From the NCBI RefSeq assembly GCF_030272615.1, contig NC_081414.1, forward strand, positions 810,129,069 through 810,193,068: a stretch of DNA of 64,000 nucleotides, in the 5' to 3' direction. Of the stretch, positions 48,001-59,398 are shown in pieces (within the stretch, counting starts at the first letter, position 1; every line of letters begins with the position of its first letter). This stretch comes from Cryptomeria japonica (lineage: Eukaryota > Streptophyta > Pinopsida > Cupressales > Cupressaceae). The translations under genes and the position numbers were made by a program. A model generated the notes under the pieces. It searched no databases and was not told the DNA's origin. It worked only from the letters and a program-made list of their open reading frames with translations.

Positions 48001-48718
48001 CAAAAATTTTATCTTTTTAAGAGAGGCCTGCCAAGAGACACATCACTCTTGGGAACGACCTCGCGCGGTAAATCCTTCGAGCCGCTATAGAAATCAGGTG
48101 AGAGCGAAAGCTGTAGCCTTGGGTATAGCTGTTCCTACAGTGTTACTGGCCGAAAGGACAAATGGGCCCCACCACTAGTTACAAGGCTCTTAAGTGAGTC
48201 ACTACAGAATGAACTTATGTCCAAAAACATCGAACATGACTAAACACCTTTAAGTAGTAGCCCACCCGTTCTATTGATTGAGGATATTTGCGATATAATT
48301 TAGTGCAAGAGCATAGATGGTTTTGCTCCCAAGATACTCACCATACATATTTCCTTGAGTAGAAACATTGCTTTTTGAAAAGTCACTTGTGGCTTGATAA
48401 AAGTGGTGACTCCCCCATCATAGGGATCATCTATTTGTTATGCTCGTGCAAGACTTAGTATATCACATCCTTACCTGCCAAGGCGGGATTCATAAGGTAT
48501 GTAGTACCAAAGTCGAAGAAATATCAAGATGTGGGCTAAATTTATCACAACTGGCCATTTGACCTTAGGGATAAAAAGTGTTTGAAGTGTGTTCATTTTA
48601 GTCAAGACCAAGTGTAAATTGAGCCGACTTCAGGCTTTGGAAATACACCTTAAAATACATCTAAAGGAAGGGTTATATAAAAGTCCAAGGATTGGGTTGA
48701 TCTAGACCCATACTCATT
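48001..48718 (+). other. conserved leader block of element B
   Basis: Counterpart of 21961-22690. Almost free of indels between the copies, unlike the flanking leader. A 99-codon frame here (47879-48178) is not kept in A. Confidence 0.55.
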
Positions 48719-48885
48719 TGTGCCTTTTAGGCAACATTCTTGTGTTTGTGTGCTTGCTTTGTTTTCTTGTCAAAGAAAAAATCAGAAAATCACTTCCCAA
48801 AAACAAAGTATTCATCCAACCAAACATCTGTCAAAACAACCAAAAACATCAAAAACAAGGTACAAACAACAAAGAGTCAAATTTT

Positions 48886-49269
48886 ATGACCATTCTTCAC
48901 ATCTTGCGAAAGAAGAAGCGTCATCAGAATATCAACTTGAAAAGAAGACCATTGAGCTCAAAGGCTTTGATCAAAAGGAAGAAATTATTCTATATAAATA
49001 GACAAATCTTTGTCTCACATAGAGTCTTTCTGCGTCACATGCGTCTCTACCTTCAAGGAAAAACAAACGAATTTGATTCCAAATCATTGAACCGCAAATC
49101 TTTTATGCAATATAGAGCTCTGAGTTATCACAAAAACCAAGGAGGAAAGATTAATCCCAACTTCTTCCCAAATGTCTGTATCACATACAACACATCTCGA
49201 GAAATACCACCAACACCTGAAAGGGAAGAGATAGAGTTTGTCCCATTTGTAACACAAAGTTTTTATTGA
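48886..49269 (+). CDS. small upstream reading frame before gag, element B
   Basis: The ATG at 48886 gives about 127 codons, basic in the first half, ending FVPFVTQSFY and a stop. Most differences from A's copy are conservative or silent by eye, which hints at past selection. No domain, signal peptide or membrane segment is seen. It lies 450 bp before gag on the genomic RNA. It may be a real ORF1-like protein or a chance frame within a conserved leader. Confidence 0.4.
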   Translation: MTILHILRKKKRHQNINLKRRPLSSKALIKRKKLFYINRQIFVSHRVFLRHMRLYLQGKTNEFDSKSLNRKSFMQYRALSYHKNQGGKINPNFFPNVCITYNTSREIPPTPEREEIEFVPFVTQSFY

Positions 49270-49718
49270 AGTTGAAAACATTTTCATCCATCATCTCACT
49301 CATACATCATCACTTCATCATCAATCCGTCCCAACTCTCAAAACATTAAGAGGTTCTTGTCCCAAGTTCTCTTTTAGATATTGCTTGAAATCAAACACAT
49401 CACATCACTTTTTAGATTGTTTCTACATCTAGGATAAGCTCATCCTAAGAGACACATCTACGTAGGTTAAAATTAATTCATGAGTGAATCCTCTCATTAC
49501 TAGGTAGTTAAATCTGTAACACATCTCAGATTTCTCTACACCTTATCACATCAAAACTTATCAAACAAACAAGCAATTCAAAGAAGGAATTTTGGTTACA
49601 TCCACCTTAAAGGTGTTAGAGATCCACGTGCAACACAACTCACCAACCATCAATCTCTCATTTCAACAAAAACTCATCATCATTTTCACACAACTTCAAC
49701 AAAAAGCTTATAAACAAA
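49270..49718 (+). other. leader between upstream frame and gag, element B
   Basis: Non-coding, closely matching A 23232-23678, including the TAGGAT/ATCCTA stem. Confidence 0.5.
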
Positions 49719-51500
49719 ATGGCCCAAACCCGATCACAGTCTAGGCAACAAGAAATAGAAGCACTTGGAGGAAATGCAGATGACGAAAACCCAAGTACTC
49801 CCACTCCTGCAACAATAGAAAGGGCTTAGCATAACCCTCTCTTTAACAGACTTTTTGATGAAATAATCAGGAGCAATGCAGATGCTCACTTCTTAAGACT
49901 CGCTCAAGAAGGAGCAAAACTCCCCTCTGACTTTGATCTTGCCCAATTAAGACAAGCATCAGAAAGAAAAAGTCGCCATGAAGAGGAAAGAGGTAGAGAT
50001 CCCATCAGATATAACATTCCTCGAGGTAACCCACCACCTCCTCCTCCAAATGAAATGGAGATGTTGCGGCAACAAGTCGAGAATCTCACCCAACAGCTTC
50101 ATAGTGGTGTCAAGACTAACCAATTCTCACTCAATGACATTTGTCCCTATCCTTTTGATAGGAATCTTTACATGCCACCATTTCCACGAGGATTCGAAAC
50201 ACCCAAATTTGAAAAATATAGAGGAAAGGGGGATCCCCGTGATCATGTCCGAGAATTTCATTCTGCTTGTCTCGAAGTAGCATATGAAGACACATACCTA
50301 ATGCGCCTTTTTCCCCAAAGCTTGGGAGGAACAACCACATCATGGTTTTCCCGACTACCAGGTGGCATTAGAACATTTGAGGAACTTATCCAAAAATTTC
50401 TCGCTCATTACTCTCATAACATTGAACGCGACATCACCATGGCTGATCTATGCAACACTAAACAAAAACCAGGTGAACTATTCTCAGTATTCCTACAACG
50501 ATGGTGCCAAATGTCTAGCAGACGTTCTCTTCAGTTACCTGAACGCGAACTAGTGGAAATATTCATTTCCAACTTAAATGAAGAAATGAAATTTCACCTG
50601 GATGTCAAAGACACAGACTCTTTTAATGATATGATCACCAAGGGTTTGAAATGTGAAAGGGCACTCATCAAGAAAGGACTCATCAAAATCTATAATGAAC
50701 CCAAGGATGGTCCTCGCCCATGCTTCAATAGCGATAAACCAAACTTCTGGAATAAAAACAAGAATATCATCAATGATGGGGTTGTGGATGCCCGGACTAT
50801 CCAAAATGCACAACCTATGGTTCGGTTTGTAGGACAACATCCTCCACCTCAAAACAACACAAATTTTCCTTCTAATCAAGGTCGCATCACATCTCACGAT
50901 GAACCTAGACCTCGTCAGCAAAAACAGAAACGCACATACACTCCCTTAGGGGAACCCATTGAAATAGTATTGCGACAACTCATTTCTCAAAATTTGGTCA
51001 CTCTACCTAAACTATCAAACTATGAGCCTCAGGTCAAACCGGCATGGTGGAGAGATACTGAACACTGTGAATTCCATCAAGGAAGAGGGCACAAGACAAG
51101 TAATTGTCACCGATTGAAAGATCTCATTCAGGATCTTATTGATCGAGGAGAAATTGAAATTGAAGGACATGACCCAAAAACAACAAATAATGATCATCTG
51201 ATGTTCAAAAATCCACTTCCATCACAAGATCAAAGGGGTCCTTCCACTTCCAGGCAAGGCACTGATACCATAGATTATACGCAGGCTACATACAATTACA
51301 CTGTCAATCATCTGTATGATGCCAATGAACAAGTTGCAACTATAACCTTCAAAAATCCCAACTCAAATTGCAATATTGTTACACGTCGTGGCAAGGTCAC
51401 CATAAAGGCAGCTCCACAAGGCACCACCTCCATCCCAAAGTAGTACAATCTTGTGGAACAATTAGACAAAACACCTGCGCTTATATCCATTTTAGAACTA
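49719..51500 (+). pseudogene. element B Gag, nearly intact
   Basis: ATG at 49719 (MAQTRSQSRQ). A TAG at 49827 interrupts an otherwise open frame, which then runs to a TAG at 51441-51443. The proline-rich hinge (PPPPPNEMEML) leads to a short coiled-coil-like helix. The Gag core then follows, with PFPRGFETPKFEKYRGKGD, FPQSLGGTTTSWFSRLPGG and LPERELVEIFISNLNEEM. A C-x2-H-x4-H-x4-C knuckle (CEFHQGRGHKTSNC) sits at 51064-51109. Gag packages the element RNA into particles. Compared with A, one N-terminal stretch of about 15 acidic codons is missing. Confidence 0.92.
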
Positions 51501-52301
51501 TTGCGCCTATCGCCATCCCATAAAACTATCTTGGATTAAGCACTCCAAGAGGCGTCAGTCCCTGCAAATCTGAATACAGACCAATTTCAAGCCATGGTTG
51601 GAAGTCTCAAGTCATCACCTTGTCTCACTTTTTTCAAAAGTGACAACTCTTCCTTCCAACAACCTCATAACGCTTCGCTACACATTGAAGGTTTTATCAA
51701 CTAGCATAGGATCAAGCGAGTCTTGATCGATAATGGAGCAGGCCTAAATATTTATACACTATAGTTGGTCACAGCATTGGGATATGCCATAGAATCAATG
51801 GATCCTCGCAATAAGATCACAATCAAAGCCTATGACGATGCAGAGCGTTCATCCAAAGGAGCTGTGGTACTCCCAATCCGAGTGGGCCCTGTGGTAAAAC
51901 ACATCATCTGTCAAGTTCTAGACCTTCCTCTGCCATACAATCTATTGTTAGGAAGACCTTGGATACATGCCATGAAAGCTGTTCCATCTACCTACCATCA
52001 ATGTATCAAGTTCCCACATGACGGTGTAGAGATCACAATCCTGGGTGATGCAAATCCCTTTGCGTATTGCCATAATATCAACCATCAACCAGAGATTACC
52101 GTTCCTAATAATAGAGAAGCCATTTCCTCCACATCATATATAAGTCCCGCCTCTCTTACCAGTTTGAACACCACTATACCAAAGCAAGAAAAGATTAAAA
52201 TAAAAATAGCAGAGGAAGGTCCTGGGGAATACAACTTGAGTCAACTCTTTTGTGTGGGACAAATACCCCTTTCTCCTAGAACACATGGTAAACCACAATA
52301 G
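51501..52301 (+). pseudogene. element B aspartic protease
   Basis: Same frame as gag. Active-site context VLIDNGAGLN at about 51720-51750, where D-N-G replaces the more usual [23 protein letters not shown] follows at about 51945. TAA near 51538, TAG near 51704 and TAG near 51763 replace Gln codons. The segment ends at TAG 52299-52301, which A shares. Confidence 0.8.
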
Positions 52302-53716
52302 GTACTCCACCAACCGCTAATCACGCTAGCATGTGCTTTGACCCCTTTTATCCTTGGAAAGAGTCAAGAAGAAGAAACCCAAGATGAGGACTTAGCAGAC
52401 TCGATCTATAAAGATCCCATCACCACTGATATACCACAAGTTAAACTTCCTACGGATCACTATGGCAAAGGTCTCCTCATTATGCAAAGAATGGGATATG
52501 ATGGTCAGAGTGCTTTAGGATATTGCAAACAAGGATGACATGAACCTCTGCTACCAGAATTAAAGCCCAAAGATAATACAGGCCTAGGCTTTGAAAAGGA
52601 GATATTTCCTAAGCTCAAATTCAAAGGAAAACCCAGCAAACCATTATGTCAGCCTACTACAAAAAGGACACCTTTCATTATCAAAGCAGCTTCAAGCACC
52701 ATCCCGACTGCCCCATCGAGGCTCACAACCCCAACACAACCATCTATAATACCAATCATCCCACCAATCAAACCAGTAATCCCATTTGCAATAGCCATTA
52801 CATCCATAGTACCATTAGCAGCAGCAACTGTATCAGAACCTATAGCAGCATCTATGGTACCAGCAGTTCCCACAGAAGCCACTGAGTCAACACTGCCAAT
52901 ACTTCCTATGCCAGATTCTTTTATCCCCATCAAACTTCCTGTAGCACCGATCACTACAAAGGTACATCAACCAATCACACTTGCAGTGTTTAACTCAAAA
53001 GACATCCCAGTATGGTATAGCAATCGGATGCTGGAAAGTGATTCAGAGACCGACTCACATGAATGGGAATTTGATTTGGTACAACTTAATACTTCAGATG
53101 AGGAAGATGCATCACTACCTCTGCCATGCAAAGATATCCTTATTTATGGAGAAGCACAGATAAAGACCACTTGGGTTCCCGAATTGGAAACATCTTCCAC
53201 AGACCCTATGTCTCATCCTACGCCTGATTCTGATAGGGAGAGTACCATTAACGACCTTCACCATAACGTCTTAACCCTCACTGATACATCTCCCGCACTT
53301 AACATAATCGATGAAGTAATGCCCATTATCCACCCTGAACTCATCGAATGGAACCAACCAAATCCCCCATGTCTTGACCTCTTCCAAAATGATGACGCCA
53401 TCATTGACTTTTTGGAATTAAGCGATAACCTACCAAGCGGGGATCACAAAGCTGGATTTGCCATTGAACTTAATAGCGCAGCATACTTCGGGGTGGATGC
53501 CAAACCTTTCAGCTGCAAAAATATAACATTAAAAAATGGATCTTCTATTGAAAACCACATTGTGGCACTGTTTGATCCAACAAAAGTAAAAAGAAAGAGC
53601 GTATCCAATGGTGAAAACCTCTCTGAGGCGCCTGAGGATGAAGGGTTTGACATTCTCCCTGCTAGTACACAATAGGAATGATCAACGATTCTCATTGAGG
53701 AAACCAAAGAATACAA
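52302..53716 (+). pseudogene. element B protease-RT linker with G-patch-like motif
   Basis: A G-patch-like GKGLLIMQRMGYDGQSALGY at about 52465-52525 is followed by a TGA at 52536 that A shares. A Pro/Ile/Ala-rich stretch and an acidic stretch (SDSETDSHEWEFD) then lead, in one frame, to TAG 53673 and TGA 53679, both also shared with A. The G-patch is a known feature of Tat polyproteins; the rest is of unknown role. Confidence 0.75.
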
Positions 53717-55190
53717 TGTGGGGACTCCTGAAAATCCTCATCTCATACATCTGGCATCTCTTCTCACTCTAGAGGAACAACCTAAATTTATAGAGTTCTT
53801 CCAGAAGCGTCAGATCAACTTTGCATGGTCATATGCAGACATGCCTGGGCTTGATCTTGATTTAGTCATGCATCACCTCACCGTAGCAGAAGGAGCCAAA
53901 CCTATCAAGCAGAAGCTTCGTAAGATGCATCCCCAGATTGTAGTGCTAGTCAAAACAAAACTCAAGAAACTCCTAGATGTTGGTTTCATTAGGCCAATTG
54001 ATTATGCAGAATGGATCTCCAACATTGTGCCTGTCGGCAAACCAAAAGGGGGCATCCGCATTTGTACTGACTTCAGAGATCTGAATAAGGCATGTCCTAA
54101 GGATGACTTCCCCCTACCAAATATCGACATCATAGTGGATCTGACAGCAGGGCATGCCATGCTTTCACTCATGGATGGCTTTTCAGGATACAATCAAATA
54201 AAGATCGCACCAAAAGATCAACATAAGATAGCCTTCACCTGTCCATGGGGCACATATTGTTGGAATGTAATACCTTTCGGTCACAAGAATGCAGGAGCAA
54301 CCTATCAAAGATCGATGACCACCATCTTCCATGACATGATGCATACTATGATGGAAGATTATGTTGATGACTTACTAGCAAAATCACTCACTAGAGAAGG
54401 GCATCTCCACATCTTAGATAAAATCTTTGATAGACTGGAACAATACCGTATTCGACTCAACCCAAAGAAATGTGTCTTTGGAGTAACCTCTGGGAAGCTT
54501 CTAGGGTACATTGTCTCAAGCAAAGGCATTGAGGTCGATCCAACAAAGGTTAAGGCAATCATGGACATGCCACCACCCAAGAATATCAGTCAGCTAAGGA
54601 CATTACAAGGATGGCTTCAATCCATCCGAAGATTCATTGCACAATTGGCTGATAAGTGTCACCCATTTACACATCTGTTACACAAGAACATTCGCTTTCA
54701 GTGGGATGCCCGATGCCAACAAGCATTTCAGACGCTTAAAGACTATCTCATGAATCCACCATTGCCGATGCCACCAGATCCAAGTACACCATTGTTACTC
54801 TATATCTCAGCAACAAGTACAACATTGGGTGTACTACTGGCACAACATAATGCAGAAGGAAAAGAGTGTGCTATTTACTACATCTCTCGCACACTAGTGG
54901 GCTATGAACTCAATTATACACATATTGAGCGAGCTTGCCTAGCAGTAATCTTAGCAGCCACTAAACTAAGGCACTATCTATTAACACACAAAGTACAACT
55001 CATTGCAAAGATTGATCCACTCAAGTATTTACTCAGCAATGCAGCATTGACAGGCCGCTTGGCCAAATGGGTGATGATTCTAAGTGAATTTGACATTGAG
55101 TACATGGACCGTAAAGCTATCAAAGGTCAAGTTATTGCAGATCAGTTGGCCGATGCACCACTCATAGGCGATCATCCTCTCATTTCCAAT
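53717..55190 (+). pseudogene. element B reverse transcriptase and RNase H, frame open
   Basis: The frame is open from 53718 to 55385. RT motifs in order are AEWISNIVPVGKPKGGIRI, TDFRDLNKACPKDDFPLPN, LMDGFSGYNQIKIAPKDQ, FTCPWGTYCWNVIPFG and the catalytic YVDD at 54360-54371. The thumb/connection region carries LLGYIVSSKGIEVDP. RNase H follows, with LLLYISATSTTLGVLLAQH, ECAIYYISRTL and KLRHYLLTHKVQLIAK. All key RT residues appear present, so only the flanking stops prevent expression as a polyprotein. Confidence 0.93.
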
Positions 55191-55640
55191 TTTTCAGATG
55201 AAGAGATATTCATGATCACAACAGCACAACCATGGAAACTATATTTTGATGGTTCATACACTAGGCACGGCTCGAGGGTAGGCATTTTGTTTATCACACC
55301 TCAGGGTGATAGCATCCCAAAGTCTTCCAGGCTCACATTTCCATGCACAAACAACATAGCAGAGTATGAGGCCTTGATCACATGACTCAGGTTAGCCGTA
55401 CAATGGAAATTACAAGACCTGCAAGTATATGGCGATTCCCAACTAGTCATTTGATAAGCAATAGATGAATATCAGACAAAGGATGACAAACTCATGCCAT
55501 ATAAGCAAATGGTGGACAATCTAAAGTCATCATTTACTACAATTACCTTTGAGCAGATACCAAGAGATCAAAATCGAGCTGCTGATGCTATGGCTACCAT
55601 CGCATCTCTCCTAGATCTTCCACAAAATTCAACACACTAC
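55191..55640 (+). pseudogene. element B archaeal-type RNase H
   Basis: WKLYFDGSYTRHGSRVGILF begins at about 55232 and FPCTNNIAEYEALIT follows. A TGA at 55383 (Gly in A's related codon context) interrupts it. After that come YGDSQLVI and IPRDQNRAADAMATIASL near 55560-55610, the normal C-terminal end. All three acidic motif positions are visible. A TAG near 55656 follows. This second RNase H is the marker of the Tat lineage. Confidence 0.88.
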
Positions 55641-56983
55641 GAGTTCTTGGTAGAATAGCTTTGGATCCCTGCTTATGATACCCCTGAATCCGAGATGATA
55701 TGTTGCCTTGTCGGTTCTGAATCCCCATGGTACGGTGAGTTCTACACCTATCTCCGTGATCACACCCTTCCTCCCAACCAATCAAATAACCAACGTAAAA
55801 CCTTCATTCACCAAATTGCTCGATATACCATTATTGCCGAAACCCTATACCGACGTGGTCTTGATGGTAGTCTCCTTTGATGTCTGGAACAAGATGAGAT
55901 AACAAAGGCTTTGGAAGAGGTACATGAAGGAATTTGCGGGACTCACTCAAGTGGTCCGTCACTAGCCAAGAAACTCATGCGAGCTGGATATTATTGGCCA
56001 TCTATGGAAAAGGATTCCTACTACTTTGTCAGAAAATGCAAGAAATGTCAAGCTCATGGTGACCTGATACATGCACCGGCCCAGGAACTGCAACCAATCA
56101 CAACACCATGGCCTTTCTATCAATGGGGCCTTGACCTTATGGGTAAGATTCATCCATCTTCATCCAATGGCCATAAATTCATTGTTACCGCCACCGAATA
56201 TTTCACAAAGTGGATCGAAGCTGTTCCACTTACCCAAGTCACCGGCAAGCAGATCGCCTCATTCATCCTCAACTACATCATCTGTTGGTATGGTGTGCCC
56301 ATGTCCATCATCACAGATAACGGTCTTCCTTTCAAAAATCAGGATGTCCGTGAACTTTGTGAGAAATTTCATATCCAACACCGCTTTTCCACTCCCTATT
56401 ACCCACAAGGCAATGGTCAGGCCGAAGCATCCAATAAAAACATATTGAGGATCCTAAAGAAGACAGTCAATGATGCCCACCGTGATTGGCATGTTCAACT
56501 AAATCCAACGCTATGGGCATATCGAACTACCATTCGAACCCCTACAGGTGCAACTCCTTATTCATTGGTCTATGGTGCAGAAGCTATCTTGCCTATTGAG
56601 GTTGAGATACCATCATTACGGGTTTCCTTGCACAATCTCATTGATGGTGAAGCCTACAGAGTATCCCATCTTCAGGACTTAGAGTTACTTGATGAGAAAC
56701 GACAAGCTGCATACAATCACCTCAAAGCCTATCAGCAACGCATGAGCAGAAGCTACAATCACTGAGTTAGACCTCGTACATTTGAGGTAGGTGATCTTGT
56801 TCTACAAGAGAATCCTCGCAACCAACCAAACAGAGAACATCAGGGCAAGTTTGAATCAGACTGCTGGGCACATATGTTGTCACTGCTGTGTTCGGGTCTG
56901 GGGCATATCAATTGGCTACATCAAAAGGAGAACCGCTTGCAGATCCAATCAATAGCATGTACCTAAAACGGTTTTATACCTAA
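55641..56983 (+). pseudogene. element B integrase
   Basis: Zinc-binding H-H-C-C (EEVHEG, GTHSSG, KCKKCQAHG) lies at 55915-56050. The catalytic core has WGLDLMGKIHPSSSNGHKF, IITDNGLPFKNQ and QGNGQAEASNKN, with the catalytic Glu kept at 56424-56426. The C-terminal segment with PYSLVYGAEAILPIEVEIPS is typical of Ty3/gypsy integrases. A TGA at 55878, a TGA at 56763 and a one-base loss near 56860 break it; the frame would end at TAA 56981-56983. Confidence 0.92.
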
Positions 56984-57408
56984 GGTGTATAGAGCATTAG
57001 GCTCCCCTACATACCAGAAAATACCAAAAACATTTCAAAAAAAAAATGTCCTGAAGAAAATACAAAAACATTCAAAAAACTAAAGAAAAATCATGCATCC
57101 AAACGGTGAACAAGCACTCTGGTGGCACCTTGGGTAAGTACGATGGTGAAAACCTGGCAAACAGGCACCACTCGTAAAGGCTATGGCTCCATTGTCTTTC
57201 AGACTTGTTGCGATCGCATCTACTTCATACATACATCCATCCATCCAAAACCATGGCTTGTTATTCCTCTACAATTATGATAGTACTCCATACATCTTGC
57301 ATCCCGCTTTTTCATAGTCATGTCTAAAATTGGGGGCAATGCCTTTAACCTATTGATGGAAGTGGATTCTACATTGTCTTATGATTCATTAAGTTCTTCA
57401 TTCAAAGC
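56984..57408 (+). other. 3' non-coding region of element B after pol
   Basis: No conserved frame. Aligns with 30988-31390. Confidence 0.55.
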
Positions 57409-57560
57409 AATCATCAAAAATCCAAAAACATTCAAAAAAAATATCTCGCAAAAATCCAAAAACATTCAAAAATGTCTCAACAAAAATACCAAAAACATTC
57501 AAAACAATTCAAAATCCAAAAACATCGACAAACCATTGAAAAATCCAACAAAAACATGGC
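57409..57560 (+). repeat. degenerate tandem repeat in element B 3' region
   Basis: Repeated ccaaaaacattcaaaa units, the counterpart of 31391-31515 in A. Confidence 0.7.
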
Positions 57561-59221
57561 AACACATTGTACATACTCGTCCATACAGATACCAAACAAA
57601 CATTGCAACATACTTAACAAAATGACCATTTATCAATCAAACCAAACAACATCAATACTCAAAACTGCCTTCAACAAGGATGCATCCTTCCTTACAAAAA
57701 GAAAGACAAGATGACATTTTCTTTGACAAGAAAATTCTGTTTACACTATCAAATACTTGGTTGATTTATGGTCTAGTAATTTATATTAGGATCTTTCAGC
57801 ATTGTTTTGTATCGTTTGCGCATTACTTCCGATGAAGTTCTGGGGCATGTACTAATGGTGTCTATGTGGGAAGTTCACTAAGCTACGTGATCTTATGCAA
57901 AATGCAGTCATAGATCACTACGGCTTGCTGACTACAGCGTATACCTCGACCATATGAGCATGAACCATTACCAAGGATCCATATTCTTTATTCTTTATGT
58001 ATATACTGTTTGTTTGTAGGTACAATGCTCTTTCTTTGGTTCCTCCTACCTCAACGAAACTGGATAAAGGTTTTATCTCTTATTATGGTATGCACTTGTC
58101 TCAGGATATGATCAACCTAAGATCAAGGAGGATGATCCAAGTCATGCATGAAAGGAGATAATCCTTGTCTGTTCTGCAAGCAATACTTTGGTCAACTGGA
58201 TCCATTATATCAAATTGCTTGTATTAACTTGCTATATCAAAATCTATATAAGAAATACTCTGGTTATCTTGAATCTTTATGTCAAGTTGCTTGTATTTTC
58301 TTACAACATTTTAAAGCTCAATGATGAAAAATAAAGCACCATGGATCATCATTCCATCTCATCTGTATATATTGCATTTCATTTCATTCCACCCATCCAT
58401 ACATTCATAATAGCTGCATATCATGCATACATAGTCATAATAATGCATACTCTATTTTACTCATCTTCTTCCATAGGACTCGGTCCTAGTCCTCCATATC
58501 TTCTATCTAACATCAAATCCCCCCTCACCCTCCCTATCTTGATCATCAACATCATCCTAATCCCTTCATCGCTTCCCATCCTCACTCATCCACAAAATTA
58601 AGCCAGTTACTCTGTCTACATAGATACATCAACTCCCACACACCTAGACTATCAACAGATACTTTGATCAAGTATCTTCGGGTCTCAACAGGTAATCGAT
58701 TATGGTAATCCTAGACTACATCAGGCATTCATCACAATGACCTAGTCTCAACGGGGCTGCTATGATTCCCCACAACCATCTATCACACGCACATACTATC
58801 AATTGATCAACCAATCAAACACAATCCAACGGACAGTTACATCAATTGTCTACATCTTAACTAGTATTTTGCTTCATATAGCTTGACTTCATCGGACAAT
58901 TACATCAATTGTCTAAGTCACATCAGGTCACTTTGATTCACTTACTCAGACTTTATCATGTCCAAGCGACCAACTGACATCAACTGTCATGCTTTGACTT
59001 GACCGGGGCAATTAAACCGATTGCACCAGATTGTCCAACCAATTTTGACCAATTGTATAGCATCAATCCAAACCCCACACTACATCTGCTATGTATCTCT
59101 TGCATGACCTCAGGGTACTCATTGGCTTGTTGTTTCTTCATATTCACTCCATTTTCTCCCATCCTTTCATCATTAGTTATAATTTCTTCTATTCTAACTC
59201 AACTCTACTTTTCATTCTTTT
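57561..59221 (+). other. 3' non-coding region of element B, PMD-less
   Basis: 57561-58390 matches A. 58391-58640 replaces A's 32450-35575 and holds no PMD sequence. 58770-59150 replaces A's inverted 20-bp array and carries several tacatcaattgtc-type short repeats (58840, 58895, 58978) with the palindrome caattg. No gene is called. Confidence 0.6.
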
Positions 59222-59271
59222 TCGAGAGATCGCCTGATTTTTCAACAAAAAAAATTCGACCCATCTCTCGA
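59222..59271 (+). other. conserved hairpin upstream of the polypurine tract, element B
   Basis: TCGAGAGAT (59222-59230) pairs with ATCTCTCGA (59263-59271). The equivalent stem in A differs by a paired A-T to G-C change. Confidence 0.6.
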
Positions 59272-59385
59272 GGGGGCATACCACCCATTAAATTTACATT
59301 TTATGGGGCATTTCTAAATTTAATGGGGCATTTCTTCACACCTATTTTTCTTTCTTTGAAACGATGCGATGAACTGCACTGTCTC

Positions 59386-59398
59386 AAAGAGGGGCAAA
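59386..59398 (+). other. element B polypurine tract
   Basis: AAAGAGGGGCAAA directly before the 3' LTR. Confidence 0.9.
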
